DNA from: Verrucomicrobiota bacterium
Lineage (GTDB): Bacteria > Verrucomicrobiota > Verrucomicrobiia > Verrucomicrobiales > DEV007
Length of the DNA: 49,304 nucleotides
Assembly (NCBI GenBank): GCA_018970725.1
Contig: JAGWVU010000036.1
Coordinates: forward strand, 1 to 49,304
Reading direction: 5' to 3'
Part shown: piece after piece, positions 34,316 to 43,852 of the stretch
How the letters are laid out: the number at the start of each line of letters is the position of its first letter
How positions within the stretch are numbered: the first letter of the stretch is position 1
The notes under the pieces: model-generated
Told to the model about the DNA's origin: nothing
Databases searched by the model: none
The model's input: the letters and a program-made list of their open reading frames with translations, nothing else
Position numbers and translations under genes: made by a program

Positions 34316-35560
34316 ATGTCTGTCAACGCCCTGTCCAGGCTCTGGCTCTCCGGCTTTCTGATCGCCCCGCTCCTCACCGCCGCCGAGCCGGTCCGGTGGT
34401 TCCGCGGCAACACCCACACGCACTCCCTGTGGAGTGATGGGAATGATTTTCCGGAGATGATTGTGGGTTGGTATCAGGAGCACGGGTATGACTTCATCGC
34501 CCTCAGCGATCACAATGTCCTCGCCACCACGGAGAAATGGATGCCTCTGGACCAGATCCTGAAGCGGCAGAAAACCCTCGGCCGCTCCGCCTACGACAAA
34601 TATCTGGCCAAGCATGGTATTCCCTGGGTGGAGACCCGAGAGGTGGACGGCAAACGCCAGGTGCGCCTCAAAAGGATCGAGGAATACCGCCCGTTGTTCG
34701 AGTCTCCGGGAGCCTTTCTCGTGCTTCAGGCCGAGGAAATCACCAATTCCTCAAACGGCAAACCGGTCCACATCAACGCGGTGAATGTCCCGGGCACCAC
34801 CCCGATCCCCGCCGTCCCGCCCGGCCTGACGGTGCAAGAAATCATCAACGAGACGATGCGCCGCGCCTTGGCCTTGGAGAAACAAACCGGGCAACCCATT
34901 CTGGTTCACCTCAATCATCCGAATTTTCAGTGGGGCGTCACCGCCGATGACCTGGCCCGCGCCGTGGAGGAACGCTTCTTCGAGGTCTACAACGGGCATC
35001 CCTCCATCAACCACCTCGGTGAAGCCGGACGTCCGGGCGACGAGGCGATTTGGGACCTCTGCAACGCGATCCGGCTCAAGGAATTGAAGAGCGCGCCCCT
35101 CTTCGGTTTGGCCACGGATGATTCCCACCAATACCACGGCGGTTCCAACACTCCGGGACGCGGCTGGGTCATGGTCAAAGCTCCCGCCCTCACCGGCAAC
35201 CACCTCGTGGAAGCGATGCGACGCGGCGATTTTTATGCCAGCTCCGGGGTCATTCTCCAAGATGTTTCCTACGATCCCCCATCCCGGACGCTGCACGTTT
35301 CCGTGCGGAACGAGAAGGGCCTGTCCTACCGGATTCACTGGATCGGAACGCGCGCGGCCTGTGATCTGACGGCTCCGCATCGCGCGGACACCGGCATCGG
35401 CGTGGTGTTCGGGGAAGAGACCGGACCGGAGGCCAGCTTCGTTCTGCCCGCGGATCTCCTCTACGCCCGGGCGGTCATCACCTCCAGCCGTCCCCACCCC
35501 AATCCTTCGTTCGAAGGCCAGTTCGAACAGGCGTGGACCCAACCGGTCGGTTGGAAATGA
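34316..35560 (+). CDS. Exported PHP-domain metal-dependent phosphoesterase-like protein
   Basis: This 414-residue protein has a signal peptide (LWLSGFLIAPLLTAAEP) followed by a PHP fold. Metal-binding motifs are GNTHTHSLWSDG (H-x-H), IALSDHN, an Glu in LQAEEIT, HLNHPNFQW, and late DDSHQYHG. Such secreted PHP proteins are common in Planctomycetes and Verrucomicrobiota and are presumed hydrolases of phosphorylated or polymer-derived substrates; the substrate here is unknown. The C-terminal third, with VSYDPPSRTLHVSVRN, resembles an immunoglobulin-like tail. The gene ends 2 bp from the convergent phosphodiesterase stop. Confidence 0.83.
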   Translation: MSVNALSRLWLSGFLIAPLLTAAEPVRWFRGNTHTHSLWSDGNDFPEMIVGWYQEHGYDFIALSDHNVLATTEKWMPLDQILKRQKTLGRSAYDKYLAKHGIPWVETREVDGKRQVRLKRIEEYRPLFESPGAFLVLQAEEITNSSNGKPVHINAVNVPGTTPIPAVPPGLTVQEIINETMRRALALEKQTGQPILVHLNHPNFQWGVTADDLARAVEERFFEVYNGHPSINHLGEAGRPGDEAIWDLCNAIRLKELKSAPLFGLATDDSHQYHGGSNTPGRGWVMVKAPALTGNHLVEAMRRGDFYASSGVILQDVSYDPPSRTLHVSVRNEKGLSYRIHWIGTRAACDLTAPHRADTGIGVVFGEETGPEASFVLPADLLYARAVITSSRPHPNPSFEGQFEQAWTQPVGWK

Positions 35561-35562
35561 AC

Positions 35563-36474
35563 TCAGTCGAGAAACGCCGCGGTGACCGGTTTTCCCTCCA
35601 TGCCGGGACCGGGCTTCACGCCCAGCAACCAGAGCACCGTGGCAGCGGTGTCGACGGTGCTCACCGGCCCGGGGATGACACTTCCCTTCTTCACCCCGTG
35701 TCCCCACGCCATCCAGGGAATGATCATGTCGTCCGGGATATCCAACCCGTGTCCCTTGTCATGCCCTCCGTGATCCGCCGAGACGAGGACGACGCTGCGT
35801 TCCGCCATCCCGCTTTCCCGCAGCGCGCGGAGGATTTGTCCCAATGCCTGGTCGGTCACTTTCAGGGCCTCCTTCTGCTCCGGCGATCCCCAACCACTGG
35901 CGTGCCCGGCGCTGTCCGGGTCCGTGAAATGAACGAACGCCAGCTTCGGCTTGTGTTCCCGGATCCAGGCCGCAGCACGCGCTGCCACGGTTTGGGAGGG
36001 GATCTTGTTTTTTTCCATGTCAGGAGCCGCTCCCACCGCCGTGGCGCTTTGCGGACCGCCGAAGTCAAACACCGTCAGGGAATCCGGGAGCCACAAATGC
36101 CGGAACTTCACCTTGCCCACGAACATGGCGGTGACCGCTTCCGGTTGCTCCCGGCGCAACGCGGAAAAGACGGTGGGCACCTTGACCACCCCCTTGATCG
36201 GAGTATAACCGTTCCACAGGATCTGGTGCTTGTCAGGCCCCACCCCGGTCAACATCGAGGTGTGCGAGGGCAGGGTCAACGGAGGGAAGATCGTCCGCGC
36301 CTGCCATGTCACCGCGCCCTCCGCCGCCATCTGCTTGAGCACCGGCATCGCACTCTCCGCCACCACCGGGGGCTTGGCCCCGTCGATGCTCACCACGATG
36401 ACGTGCTCCACAGGGGGCACGGCCCTGACCAGCCCGGGAAAGAGAAGCGCAAGGAGAAAGAGAATCCTCATCAT
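35563..36474 (-). CDS. Exported alkaline-phosphatase-superfamily phosphodiesterase
   Basis: This 303-residue protein has a signal peptide (RILFLLALLFPGLVRA). The fold matches type I phosphodiesterase/nucleotide pyrophosphatase of the alkaline phosphatase superfamily: VIVVSIDGAKP, the nucleophile Thr in FPPLTLPSHTSMLTG, FVHFTDPDSAGHASGWGS (metal ligands), and VSADHGGHDKGHG. It would hydrolyse phosphodiester or phosphonate substrates in the periplasm. The first of two consecutive Met codons (36474) was used; an earlier start at 36729 would add 85 unlikely residues. It is convergent with the PHP gene. Confidence 0.88.
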   Translation of the reverse strand: MMRILFLLALLFPGLVRAVPPVEHVIVVSIDGAKPPVVAESAMPVLKQMAAEGAVTWQARTIFPPLTLPSHTSMLTGVGPDKHQILWNGYTPIKGVVKVPTVFSALRREQPEAVTAMFVGKVKFRHLWLPDSLTVFDFGGPQSATAVGAAPDMEKNKIPSQTVAARAAAWIREHKPKLAFVHFTDPDSAGHASGWGSPEQKEALKVTDQALGQILRALRESGMAERSVVLVSADHGGHDKGHGLDIPDDMIIPWMAWGHGVKKGSVIPGPVSTVDTAATVLWLLGVKPGPGMEGKPVTAAFLD

Positions 36475-36650
36475 CGGGGTATTTCCTGTAACCTCTCGCC
36501 TCAACCCGCCGCCACGCAATCCAAAAAACGCAGGGCCCGAATTTGCGGCACCTTCCGGCAAGTCTCCGCCAGGACGGGCCGCCGGCTTTTCCATTGACAC
36601 AAACGACATAACTCTTAGCCCGATCCAATGGCTCCGGCTCCAACGCCCCC

Positions 36651-38672
36651 ATGACTCCCCCGCTCCCACCCGCGCTCCTCGTTTGCGCGTTGGCCATGGT
36701 CCCGGCCCTGCAAGCGGTCGACTACCCACGCGAGATCCGGCCGCTCCTGCGCGACCGCTGCTCCTCCTGCCATGGCCCCCTCAAACAGAAGGGCGACCTC
36801 CGGCTCGACGCCGGATCGCTCATTCCCCGGGAAAGCCACCGGGAAATCCTCACCCGAATCCTTTCGCACGACGAGGACGAGCGCATGCCGCCGGAGGGCG
36901 CTCGACTTTCCGCCGAACAGGTGGCGCTGCTGAGGGATTGGCTGGCCGAGGGGGCTCCGTTTCCTCAAGATGAAGTCGTGGCCCGGGCTCCGGCGGAACA
37001 TTGGTCTTTCCAACCTCTCTCGCCCGGACCGGTGCCCCGGTCTCCCCACGCCCACCCGGTCGATGCCTTTCTGTTCGGCAACGGAGCGGCACCGCCCCGG
37101 GCACCGGACACCAGTCTCCTGAGAAGGGCCCACCTCGATCTCACGGGCCTGCCCCCCACTCTGGAGGAGCAACGCCGCTTCGAGCAGACTCCGGACCTCG
37201 GGACCGTGATCGACCATCTGCTGACCCGACCCGAATATGGCGAGCGCTGGGCGCGGCACTGGCTGGATGTGGTTCGTTATGCCGACAGCAACGGTTACGA
37301 GCGGGACGCCGCAAAGCCTTTCGTCTGGCGCTACCGGGATTACGTGATCGAGTCGCTGAACCGGGACAAGCCCTATGACCGGTTCGTGCTGGAACAGATC
37401 GCCGGGGACGAACTGGACGACGCTTCGGTGGAGACCCACGTCGCCACCGGCTTCCTCCGCCTCGGGCATTGGGACGACGAGCCCGCGGACCCGCAAACCG
37501 ATCGTTATGATCAGCTTGACGACATCGTCAGCACCACCGGCCAAGCCTTCCTCGGCCTGACCATCGGCTGCGCCCGTTGCCATGACCACAAATTCGAGCC
37601 TCTCACCACCCGGGATTACTACAGCCTCGTCTCCATCTTCGAGCCCCTCGAGCGTCCCCGCAAAGGCCGGACCGAACTCCCGGTGATGGTGGACGGGACC
37701 GAGGTCTATGCCTGGCGCGAGCCCTCCGCCCCGCCCCCGCTCTCCACGATCCTGATCCGCGGGTCGGCCACCCGGCGCGGAGAACCGGTGACGCCTGCGG
37801 TGCCCGTCATCCTCGCGTCACGACAACCCGACTTTCCCGCGCCCGGCCGCCCCGGCACGGGACGCCGTCTCGGTCTGGCCCGGTGGATTGCGGATGAGCA
37901 CAACCCGCTCACGGCGCGCGTGATCGTGAACCGCGTCTGGCAACAACACTTCGGCGAGGGACTGGTCACCACGGCGAACGATTTCGGCCTGATGGGTGCC
38001 CCGCCGGCCCGCCCCGGGTTGCTGGATTGGCTCGCCGCTTGGTTCATGCAGGACGCCCGTTGGTCCCTCAAGGAACTGCATCGCCTGCTGCTCACCTCAC
38101 GCGCCTGGCAGACCGTGAAGACCGGGGACTCGCCCATCCGCTACCGCCGTCTCGAGGCCGAGGCAATCCGGGATTCCATGCTCGCCGCCAGCGGCCAACT
38201 CAACCCGAAACGATTCGGGCCCGCCTTCCGCCCTTCCATCCCGGCCGCCGCGATCGAGGCCAACACCGACAAAACCTCCGTCTGGTCGCCGTCCGCGGAA
38301 CCGGAAGCCTCGCGCCGCAGTGTCTATGCCTTCATCAAGCGGGGCCTTGTCATCCCGATGTTCGAGACCCTCGATCTCGCCGACACCGTGAGCAGTTGCC
38401 CGCAGCGTCAGGTGACCACCGTGGCCCCTCAGGCGCTCACCCTCTTCAACGGGGATTTTGCCAATGCCCAGGCCACGCACTTCGCCGCGCGCCTGCGTCG
38501 GGAAGCGGGCCCTGAACCGGAGCAGCAAATCACCATGGCCTGGCGTCTCGCCCTCTGCCGGACGCCTTCGGAGGGCGAGGCCGCCCGGATGAAAGCGTTC
38601 CTCGCCGGCGAATCCCTGGAGCAACTCTGCCGCGTCATCCTCAACCTCAACGAATTCGTCTACCCGGAATGA
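36651..38672 (+). CDS. Planctomycete-type cytochrome c DUF1549/DUF1553 protein
   Basis: This 673-residue exported protein has a signal peptide and the PSD1-like N-terminal cytochrome module (YPREIRPLLRDRCSSCHGPLKQKGDLRLD; CxxCH), then DUF1549 (RRAHLDLTGLPPTLEE, HWLDVVRYADSNGYERD, a second haem-like motif CARCHDHKFEP) and DUF1553 (NPLTARVIVNRVWQQHFGEGLV to VAPQALTLFNG). Proteins of this family partner DUF1501 proteins in Planctomycetes and Verrucomicrobiota and are linked by genome context to polysaccharide breakdown; their chemistry is not established. It is shorter than many relatives because the domain between DUF1549 and DUF1553 is reduced. It is 4 bp from the DUF1501 gene. Confidence 0.93.
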   Translation: MTPPLPPALLVCALAMVPALQAVDYPREIRPLLRDRCSSCHGPLKQKGDLRLDAGSLIPRESHREILTRILSHDEDERMPPEGARLSAEQVALLRDWLAEGAPFPQDEVVARAPAEHWSFQPLSPGPVPRSPHAHPVDAFLFGNGAAPPRAPDTSLLRRAHLDLTGLPPTLEEQRRFEQTPDLGTVIDHLLTRPEYGERWARHWLDVVRYADSNGYERDAAKPFVWRYRDYVIESLNRDKPYDRFVLEQIAGDELDDASVETHVATGFLRLGHWDDEPADPQTDRYDQLDDIVSTTGQAFLGLTIGCARCHDHKFEPLTTRDYYSLVSIFEPLERPRKGRTELPVMVDGTEVYAWREPSAPPPLSTILIRGSATRRGEPVTPAVPVILASRQPDFPAPGRPGTGRRLGLARWIADEHNPLTARVIVNRVWQQHFGEGLVTTANDFGLMGAPPARPGLLDWLAAWFMQDARWSLKELHRLLLTSRAWQTVKTGDSPIRYRRLEAEAIRDSMLAASGQLNPKRFGPAFRPSIPAAAIEANTDKTSVWSPSAEPEASRRSVYAFIKRGLVIPMFETLDLADTVSSCPQRQVTTVAPQALTLFNGDFANAQATHFAARLRREAGPEPEQQITMAWRLALCRTPSEGEAARMKAFLAGESLEQLCRVILNLNEFVYPE

Positions 38673-38676
38673 CCCG

Positions 38677-40107
38677 ATGAACCGCTTCAACCCTCATCCC
38701 TCCCCCCGCGATCGCACCCGCCGGGATTTTTTCTGGCAGGCGGGCGGCGGTTTTGCCGGACTCGCCCTAGCCGATCTCCTCTGCCGGGACGCGCTCGCCT
38801 CCTCCCCTCATTCCGCCCTGCCCCATTTCCCTGCCAAGGCCAGACACTGCATCTTCCTGTTCATGAACGGGGGGCCCAGCCAGGTGGACACGTTCGATCC
38901 CAAACCCGCCCTCGCCAAATACCATGGCCAACCCTACCGGGGCGACGCCAAGGTGGGTTCCAATGGAAGGCCGGTGGGCCACCTCATGCAGTCCCCGTTT
39001 CCCTTCGCCCCACACGGAAACTCCGGCCTCGAAATCAGCAGCCTGTTTCCCCATCTTTCCCGCCATGCGGACGATCTCTGCGTGATCCGGTCCGTGCACG
39101 CCGATACAGCGGCCCACGCCTCCGGTTGCCTCCAAATGAACACCGGCGGCATCTTTATCGGCAAACCCTGTCTCGGCTCTTGGTTGAGCTACGGTCTCGG
39201 CTCCGCCAACGCCAATCTCCCCTCCTTTGTCGTCATGACGGATCCCCGTGGCGGCCCGATCGGCAGCGCATCGAACTGGTCCGCCGGTTACATGCCCGCC
39301 GCCTATCAGGGAACGCTCTTCCGCGGCAGTGGCTCCCCTCTGCTCGATCTGGCCACCCCCAAAGGCACCACGGCTCAGACCCAGCGCCGCAGCTTGGATC
39401 TCTTGAAGTCACTCAACGAGACCCACTTGGAATCGCGTCCCGGGGACACCGAACTGATGGCCCGCATCGAGTCCTATGAACTGGCCTTCCGCATGCAGAG
39501 CGAGGCCGCCACCGTCGTCGATCTCTCCACCGAATCCCCCGCCACCCTTGAAATGTATGGCCTGAACCAGCCGCTCACCGCCGACTTCGGCCGCAAGTGC
39601 CTGATCACCCGGAGGCTCATCGAGAACGGCGTCCGCTTTATCCAACTCTACTCCGGCGGCGGTCACATCGAGGATACCTGGGATGGTCATACCGATTGCA
39701 TCAAGAACCACCGCACCCATGCCGCCGAAACCGATCAACCGATCGCCGCACTCATTGCCGACTTGAAACGCACCGGACTCTGGGACGAAACCCTCCTGAT
39801 TTGGGGCGGCGAGTTCGGCCGCACGCCGACCAGTGAAGGCGTCGGCAAACCGGGCCGGGATCACAATTGGCACGGATTCTCCATGTGGCTCGCGGGCGCG
39901 GGCGTGAAGGGCGGCCAAGCCGTCGGAGCCACCGATGAATTCGGCTTCAAGGCCGTCGAGGAACGCTGCCATGTCAGTGATCTTCACGCCACCATCCTGC
40001 ATCTCATGGGCATCGACCACACCCGCCTCTCCTACCCCCACCAAGGGCTCAACCAGCGCCTCACCGGGGTCGAGGAAAGGCACCTCGTCACCAAGGCCCT
40101 GGCCTGA
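38677..40107 (+). CDS. DUF1501 protein with twin-arginine leader
   Basis: This 476-residue protein has a Tat leader (RTRRDFFWQAGGGFAGLALADLL). The body belongs to DUF1501, a branch of the alkaline-phosphatase/sulfatase-like superfamily. Visible blocks are HCIFLFMNGGPSQVDTFDPK, SSLFPHLSRHADDLCVIRS, GCLQMNTG, the WGGEFGRTPTSEG strand and DLHATILHLMGIDH near the end. It follows the DUF1549/DUF1553 gene after 4 bp, the standard pair. Its function is unproven. Confidence 0.94.
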   Translation: MNRFNPHPSPRDRTRRDFFWQAGGGFAGLALADLLCRDALASSPHSALPHFPAKARHCIFLFMNGGPSQVDTFDPKPALAKYHGQPYRGDAKVGSNGRPVGHLMQSPFPFAPHGNSGLEISSLFPHLSRHADDLCVIRSVHADTAAHASGCLQMNTGGIFIGKPCLGSWLSYGLGSANANLPSFVVMTDPRGGPIGSASNWSAGYMPAAYQGTLFRGSGSPLLDLATPKGTTAQTQRRSLDLLKSLNETHLESRPGDTELMARIESYELAFRMQSEAATVVDLSTESPATLEMYGLNQPLTADFGRKCLITRRLIENGVRFIQLYSGGGHIEDTWDGHTDCIKNHRTHAAETDQPIAALIADLKRTGLWDETLLIWGGEFGRTPTSEGVGKPGRDHNWHGFSMWLAGAGVKGGQAVGATDEFGFKAVEERCHVSDLHATILHLMGIDHTRLSYPHQGLNQRLTGVEERHLVTKALA

Positions 40108-40176
40108 CTCCCCTCCGGCCGGGCCCAATCTTTCGCGTGGACAGCCGCTCCCGCCCGGCCTACTTCTTGCCCTCCA

Positions 40177-41277
40177 ATGGAAGAATTTCGCATCGTCCCC
40201 GAGTCCCTCCACAACGACCTCGTCACCCGCGCCTACCAACGTCGCGGCTATTCCGCCGAAGAGGCCGCCCTCGCCACCCGGATGTGCGCGGAAGCCACCC
40301 GTCACGGCAACCGCACTCACAACGCCCTCAAGGCCCTCCACCTCGATCACCTCTTCGGCACCGGCATCGGCGAGTGGAACCCGGGTGCCAAGATCGATGT
40401 CCGTCCCTCCCGCTTCCCCGCCGTCCAGCATTGGAACGCCAACCGCAAGATCGGCCAGGCCGTCGCCTACCAAGCCTTCGATACCTGCATCGAACTCGCC
40501 GAGAAATTCGGCGTCGGCGTCGTCGCGGTCGACAATGCCACCCACTATCTCTGGGGAGGCGGATACGCCATCGATGTCGCCCAGCGCGGTTACATCGCCT
40601 ACACCAATTGCACCTCCTCCCTCGCGGAGGTCGTTCCCTTCGGCGGCAAATTCCCCACCCTCGGCACCAACCCGCACACTTGGGGCTTCCCCACCACGGA
40701 GGCCATCGGCTTCCCCATCGTCCTCGATTGGGCCACCTCCACCGTCGCCATGGGCCGCGTCCAGCAACTCAAGCGCGAGGGCGGCACCCTCCCGCCGGAT
40801 TCCGCCGTGGATCACGAAGGCCGCGATACCCGCGACCCCAACGCGGTCTACGCCCTGAAAACCTTCGGTGCCCACAAGGGCTACGGCATGGCGCTCCTCA
40901 ATGAACTCTTCGGCGCCGCCATCGGAGGCTCGCTTCCCACCATCCGCAACCGCCCCGGTGCTCCGGCCGGCGAGAAAACGACCGCTTCCTTCTACTTCCA
41001 GGTCATTCATCCGGAAGCCATCCGCACCGATCACTTCGCCCAGGGCCGTTCCCTCGCCGAAAATCTCACCGCCGTGATCCGCGATATCCTCGGGCATGGG
41101 AATGAAAATTCGATGCTCCCCGGCCAACCCGAAGCCGAAGGAGCCAAACGCTCCGCAAAAGCCGGCGGTCTCCTCTTCAGCAACGCCGAAATCGCCGAGT
41201 TCGCCCCCATCGCCCACGAATGCGGCGCCGACGAACGCCAATGGCAACCCGCCTATTTCCCCGTCTTCCAGCCATGA
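40177..41277 (+). CDS. Malate/L-lactate dehydrogenase-family oxidoreductase
   Basis: This 366-residue NAD(P)-dependent Ldh/YlbC family enzyme has an N-terminal helical region with [15 protein letters not shown], the conserved [23 protein letters not shown] segment, [19 protein letters not shown] and [14 protein letters not shown]. Family members oxidise 2-hydroxy acids, ureidoglycolate or 2,3-diketogulonate; the substrate here is not readable. The stop overlaps the next SDR start (ATGA at 41274-41277), so the two enzymes are translationally coupled and may work on consecutive steps. Confidence 0.88.
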   Translation: MEEFRIVPESLHNDLVTRAYQRRGYSAEEAALATRMCAEATRHGNRTHNALKALHLDHLFGTGIGEWNPGAKIDVRPSRFPAVQHWNANRKIGQAVAYQAFDTCIELAEKFGVGVVAVDNATHYLWGGGYAIDVAQRGYIAYTNCTSSLAEVVPFGGKFPTLGTNPHTWGFPTTEAIGFPIVLDWATSTVAMGRVQQLKREGGTLPPDSAVDHEGRDTRDPNAVYALKTFGAHKGYGMALLNELFGAAIGGSLPTIRNRPGAPAGEKTTASFYFQVIHPEAIRTDHFAQGRSLAENLTAVIRDILGHGNENSMLPGQPEAEGAKRSAKAGGLLFSNAEIAEFAPIAHECGADERQWQPAYFPVFQP

Positions 41278-42053
41278 CCCCTTTCCTCGACCAACTTTTC
41301 GGCCTGCACGGAAAATCCGCCGTCGTCATCGGCGGCACCGGCACCCTCTGCGGCGTCATGGCCCAAGGCCTTGCCGAAGCCGGGGCGGAGGTCACCATCG
41401 TCGGTCGCTCGGAGGAAAAAGCCCGGGAACGCCTCGACCTCATCGCCGCCGCGAACGCCAGGGGTTCCTTCTTCGCCGCCGATGTCGCCGACCGCGCCTC
41501 GCTCCAAGCGTTGTGCGATCACGTCGTCGCCACTCAGGGCAAGGTCGACATCCTCATCAACGGCGCGGGCGTCAATTCCCCCACCCCGTTCCTCGAAATC
41601 ACCGACGAGGAGTTCCTCCGCATCGTGGACATCAACACCGCCGCCGTTTTCCGCTCCTGCCAAATCTTCGGTGGGCAAATGCTGCAACAAGCAGGCGGCG
41701 GCAGCATCGTGAACCTCGGTTCCATCTCCGGGCTCGGCCCGCTCTCCCGGGTTTTCACCTATTCCCTGAGCAAAGCCGCCGTCCACAACCTCACGAAAAA
41801 CCTCGCGCGCGAATGGGCCACCCAAGGCATCCGCGTGAACACCCTGGTCCCGGGCTTTTTCCCGGCGGAACAAAACCGCAAGGTCCTCACCCCGGACCGG
41901 GTTGCCAAAATCATGAGCCACACCCCGATGAACCGGTTCGGCGAAGCTCGGGAACTCATCGGCGCCACCCTCCTGCTCTGCAGCCAGGCCGGCAGTTTCA
42001 TCACCGGTCATGAAATGATCGTGGACGGCGGTTTCTCCGCCATGACGATTTGA
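41274..42053 (+). CDS. SDR family oxidoreductase (fructuronate-reductase-like)
   Basis: This 259-residue classical SDR has the nucleotide motif [19 protein letters not shown] (slightly variant Gly spacing), NGAGVNSP, catalytic Ser in LGSISGLGP, and YSLSK (YxxxK), and ends [18 protein letters not shown]. It resembles SDRs associated with D-mannonate/fructuronate metabolism, an impression that needs a tree. It is coupled to the preceding Ldh-family gene by an ATGA overlap and is followed by a bidirectional hairpin. Confidence 0.85.
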   Translation: MTPFLDQLFGLHGKSAVVIGGTGTLCGVMAQGLAEAGAEVTIVGRSEEKARERLDLIAAANARGSFFAADVADRASLQALCDHVVATQGKVDILINGAGVNSPTPFLEITDEEFLRIVDINTAAVFRSCQIFGGQMLQQAGGGSIVNLGSISGLGPLSRVFTYSLSKAAVHNLTKNLAREWATQGIRVNTLVPGFFPAEQNRKVLTPDRVAKIMSHTPMNRFGEARELIGATLLLCSQAGSFITGHEMIVDGGFSAMTI

Positions 42054-42090
42054 TCCTCGTCCCCGCAAAACGACCAAACCACCAAACCAA

Positions 42091-42123
42091 AAGGCCGCCC
42101 CGGAACAAATCCGGAGCGGCCTT
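42091..42123 (-). terminator. Terminator hairpin between SDR and glnA
   Basis: AAGGCCGCCCCGG (42091-42103) pairs with CCGGAGCGGCCTT (42111-42123) over 13 bp with one C-A mismatch and loop AACAAAT. On the minus strand a TTTT run follows the stem, so it best fits a rho-independent terminator for glnA. It also lies downstream of the plus-strand SDR and may serve both. Confidence 0.75.
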
Positions 42124-42159
42124 GGATGAGAGCCAGCTAACGCAAAGGCAACGGGAGGC

Positions 42160-43269
42160 TCAGGCCGACGGCGCCGGATACCCCGGATAAACCGGCGGGA
42201 TGGCCGGTGGCACCGGAGGAGCGGGTGGCGCCACCGGAGCCGGGGCGGCCGTTGGAACCGTGGCAATCGTCTGCAGGATCCGGCTGGCGATCTGATACGG
42301 ATCCCCTTGGGAATTCGGACGACGGTCCTCGAGGTAGCCCCGGTAGTTGTTCTCCACGAAACTGTGGGGAACCCGGATTGAGGCGCCGCGGTTGGCCACA
42401 CCGTAGTTGAACTTGTCGATCGACTGGGTCTCGTGCAACCCGGTCAGACGAAGATGGTTATCCGGGCCGTAGACGGCAATGTGCTCGTTCTTGTACTTGT
42501 CGAAAGCGGCCATCAGGGCCTCGAAATAAGCCTGACCACCCACCTCACGCAGATACTTGGTGGAGAAGTTCGCGTGCATCCCGGAACCGTTCCAATCCAC
42601 GTCCTTGCCAAGCGGCTTGCAGTGGAAGTTCACATCCACCTTGTATTTTTCGCAGAGACGGATGAGGAGGTAGCGGGCCATCCAGATCTGGTCGGCAGCG
42701 GTCCGTGAACCCTTGCCAAAGATTTGGAATTCCCACTGCCCCTTCGCCACCTCGGCGTTGATGCCTTCGTGATTGATCCCAGCGGCCAAACAAAGGTCAA
42801 GGTGGGTGTCCACGATCTCGCGGGCAATGTCGCCCACGTTCTTGTAGCCCACGCCGGTGTAATACTCACCCTGCGGCGGCGGGAAACCACCACCCGACGG
42901 GAACCCAAGCGGCACCCCGTCCTTGTAGAGGAAATATTCCTGCTCAAAGCCGAACCAGGCATCCGGATCATCGAGGATCGTCGCCCGGCCGTTGCTCGGG
43001 TGCGGCGTCACTTTGTCGGGCATGTAAACCTCGCACATCACCAACACCCCGTTGGTCTTCGTCGGATCTGGATACACCGCCACCGGCTTCAGCATGCAGT
43101 CGGAACTCCGCCCCTCGGCTTGCCGGGTCGAGCTCCCGTCGAATCCCCACCAAGGCAACTCCGCCAGCGTCGGGAAACTCGCGTATTCCTTGATTTGGGT
43201 TTTGCCGCGGAGATTCGGCACTGGCTCGTAACCGTCAAGCCAGATGTATTCCAGTTTGTATTTGGCCAT
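42160..43269 (-). CDS. glnA: Glutamine synthetase, GSII (eukaryote-like) type
   Basis: This 369-residue GSII-type glutamine synthetase makes glutamine from glutamate, ammonia and ATP. It starts AKYKLEYIWLDGYEPVPNLRGKT like eukaryotic and some bacterial GSII enzymes. Catalytic motifs are WWGFDGSST, the FGFEQEYFLY metal site, INHEGINAEV, NGSGMHANFS, GPDNHLRLTG and NRGASIRVP. Family length is about 330-370; here residues about 337-369 form a Pro/Ala tail, TVPTAAPAPVAPPAPP followed by more Pro. A sigma-54-like site lies about 90 bp upstream, fitting nitrogen control. Start MAKYKLEY is the family start. The adjacent plus-strand gene is divergent. Confidence 0.93.
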   Translation of the reverse strand: MAKYKLEYIWLDGYEPVPNLRGKTQIKEYASFPTLAELPWWGFDGSSTRQAEGRSSDCMLKPVAVYPDPTKTNGVLVMCEVYMPDKVTPHPSNGRATILDDPDAWFGFEQEYFLYKDGVPLGFPSGGGFPPPQGEYYTGVGYKNVGDIAREIVDTHLDLCLAAGINHEGINAEVAKGQWEFQIFGKGSRTAADQIWMARYLLIRLCEKYKVDVNFHCKPLGKDVDWNGSGMHANFSTKYLREVGGQAYFEALMAAFDKYKNEHIAVYGPDNHLRLTGLHETQSIDKFNYGVANRGASIRVPHSFVENNYRGYLEDRRPNSQGDPYQIASRILQTIATVPTAAPAPVAPPAPPVPPAIPPVYPGYPAPSA

Positions 43270-43356
43270 AGTTTTGATCGTGTATCTGTCTGTTTTTCGG
43301 CGGACTGCGCGGCTTTCTGCCACTGATCAGGGATTTTTCCGCACCCCATCTGCCAA

Positions 43357-43372
43357 AGCAGGATTCTTGCCA
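43357..43372 (-). promoter_or_regulatory. Sigma-54 (-24/-12) promoter candidate for glnA
   Basis: The minus strand reads TGGCAAGAATCCTGCT. It keeps the invariant GG and GC dinucleotides with exactly ten bases between them, and matches the TGGCACGnnnnTTGCA consensus at all but three specified positions. It sits about 88 bp upstream of the glnA start codon, leaving a leader of roughly 75 bases. glnA is a classic sigma-54/NtrC target (established knowledge). I did not find a clear upstream activator binding site. Confidence 0.55.
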
Positions 43373-43465
43373 GCTTTCCTTGAAAACTCCACCTTTTTCG
43401 ACGCAAAAATCATTCCAGCGTTCCCCGCTTGCCCTTCGCTCCTGCCAGACCATCGTTTCCCCCTC

Positions 43466-43852
43466 ATGCGCGACGTCAAAGACACCCAGCGCTCCCTCGT
43501 CCGCATCGGTTACGACGGTCGCGTTTGGAAAACCTTCCGTGGTCCCGAGGCGGAAACCCGCTTCGCCAATGAAGTGCGCGTTTTGCGCCACCTCGAAGAC
43601 CGCGGCTGTCCATTTGTGCCCCGCCTCATCGAGTCCGACCCGGAATCCCTCCGCATCGTGACCACAAACTGCGGCCAGCGGGTGGAACACCTCGACGACG
43701 CCCGCGCCCGGCAGATCTTCGCCGAACTCGAGACCTACGGCGTCCGCCATGACGATGCCGAGGTCCGCAACATCACCTACCGGGCGGCCGACGGCAGGTT
43801 CTGCATCATCGACTTCGAATTCGCCACCATCCTCGATGGATCAACCAACTGA
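43466..43852 (+). CDS. Minimal protein-kinase-like protein
   Basis: This 128-residue protein packs the key kinase landmarks into half a normal domain: Lys22 in VWKTF (beta-3), Glu36 in FANEVRVL (alpha-C), the exact HxDxxxxN catalytic loop (His95, Asp97, Asn102) in VRHDDAEVRNI, and Asp116-Phe-Glu in IIDFEFA. The chain ends ten residues later, so the activation loop and C-lobe helices are missing, as in RIO- or Bud32-like atypical kinases. Start MRDVKDTQRS is inferred from the N-terminal strand. It overlaps the following PP2C phosphatase gene by 17 bp, so the two are co-translated. Activity is inferred from motifs only. Confidence 0.7.
   Translation: MRDVKDTQRSLVRIGYDGRVWKTFRGPEAETRFANEVRVLRHLEDRGCPFVPRLIESDPESLRIVTTNCGQRVEHLDDARARQIFAELETYGVRHDDAEVRNITYRAADGRFCIIDFEFATILDGSTN

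Noticed and set aside
39409-41247. 612-codon minus-strand open frame
   Set aside because: It is antisense to the DUF1501 and Ldh-family genes, both with convincing motifs, and its translation is Gly/Ala-rich without known domains.
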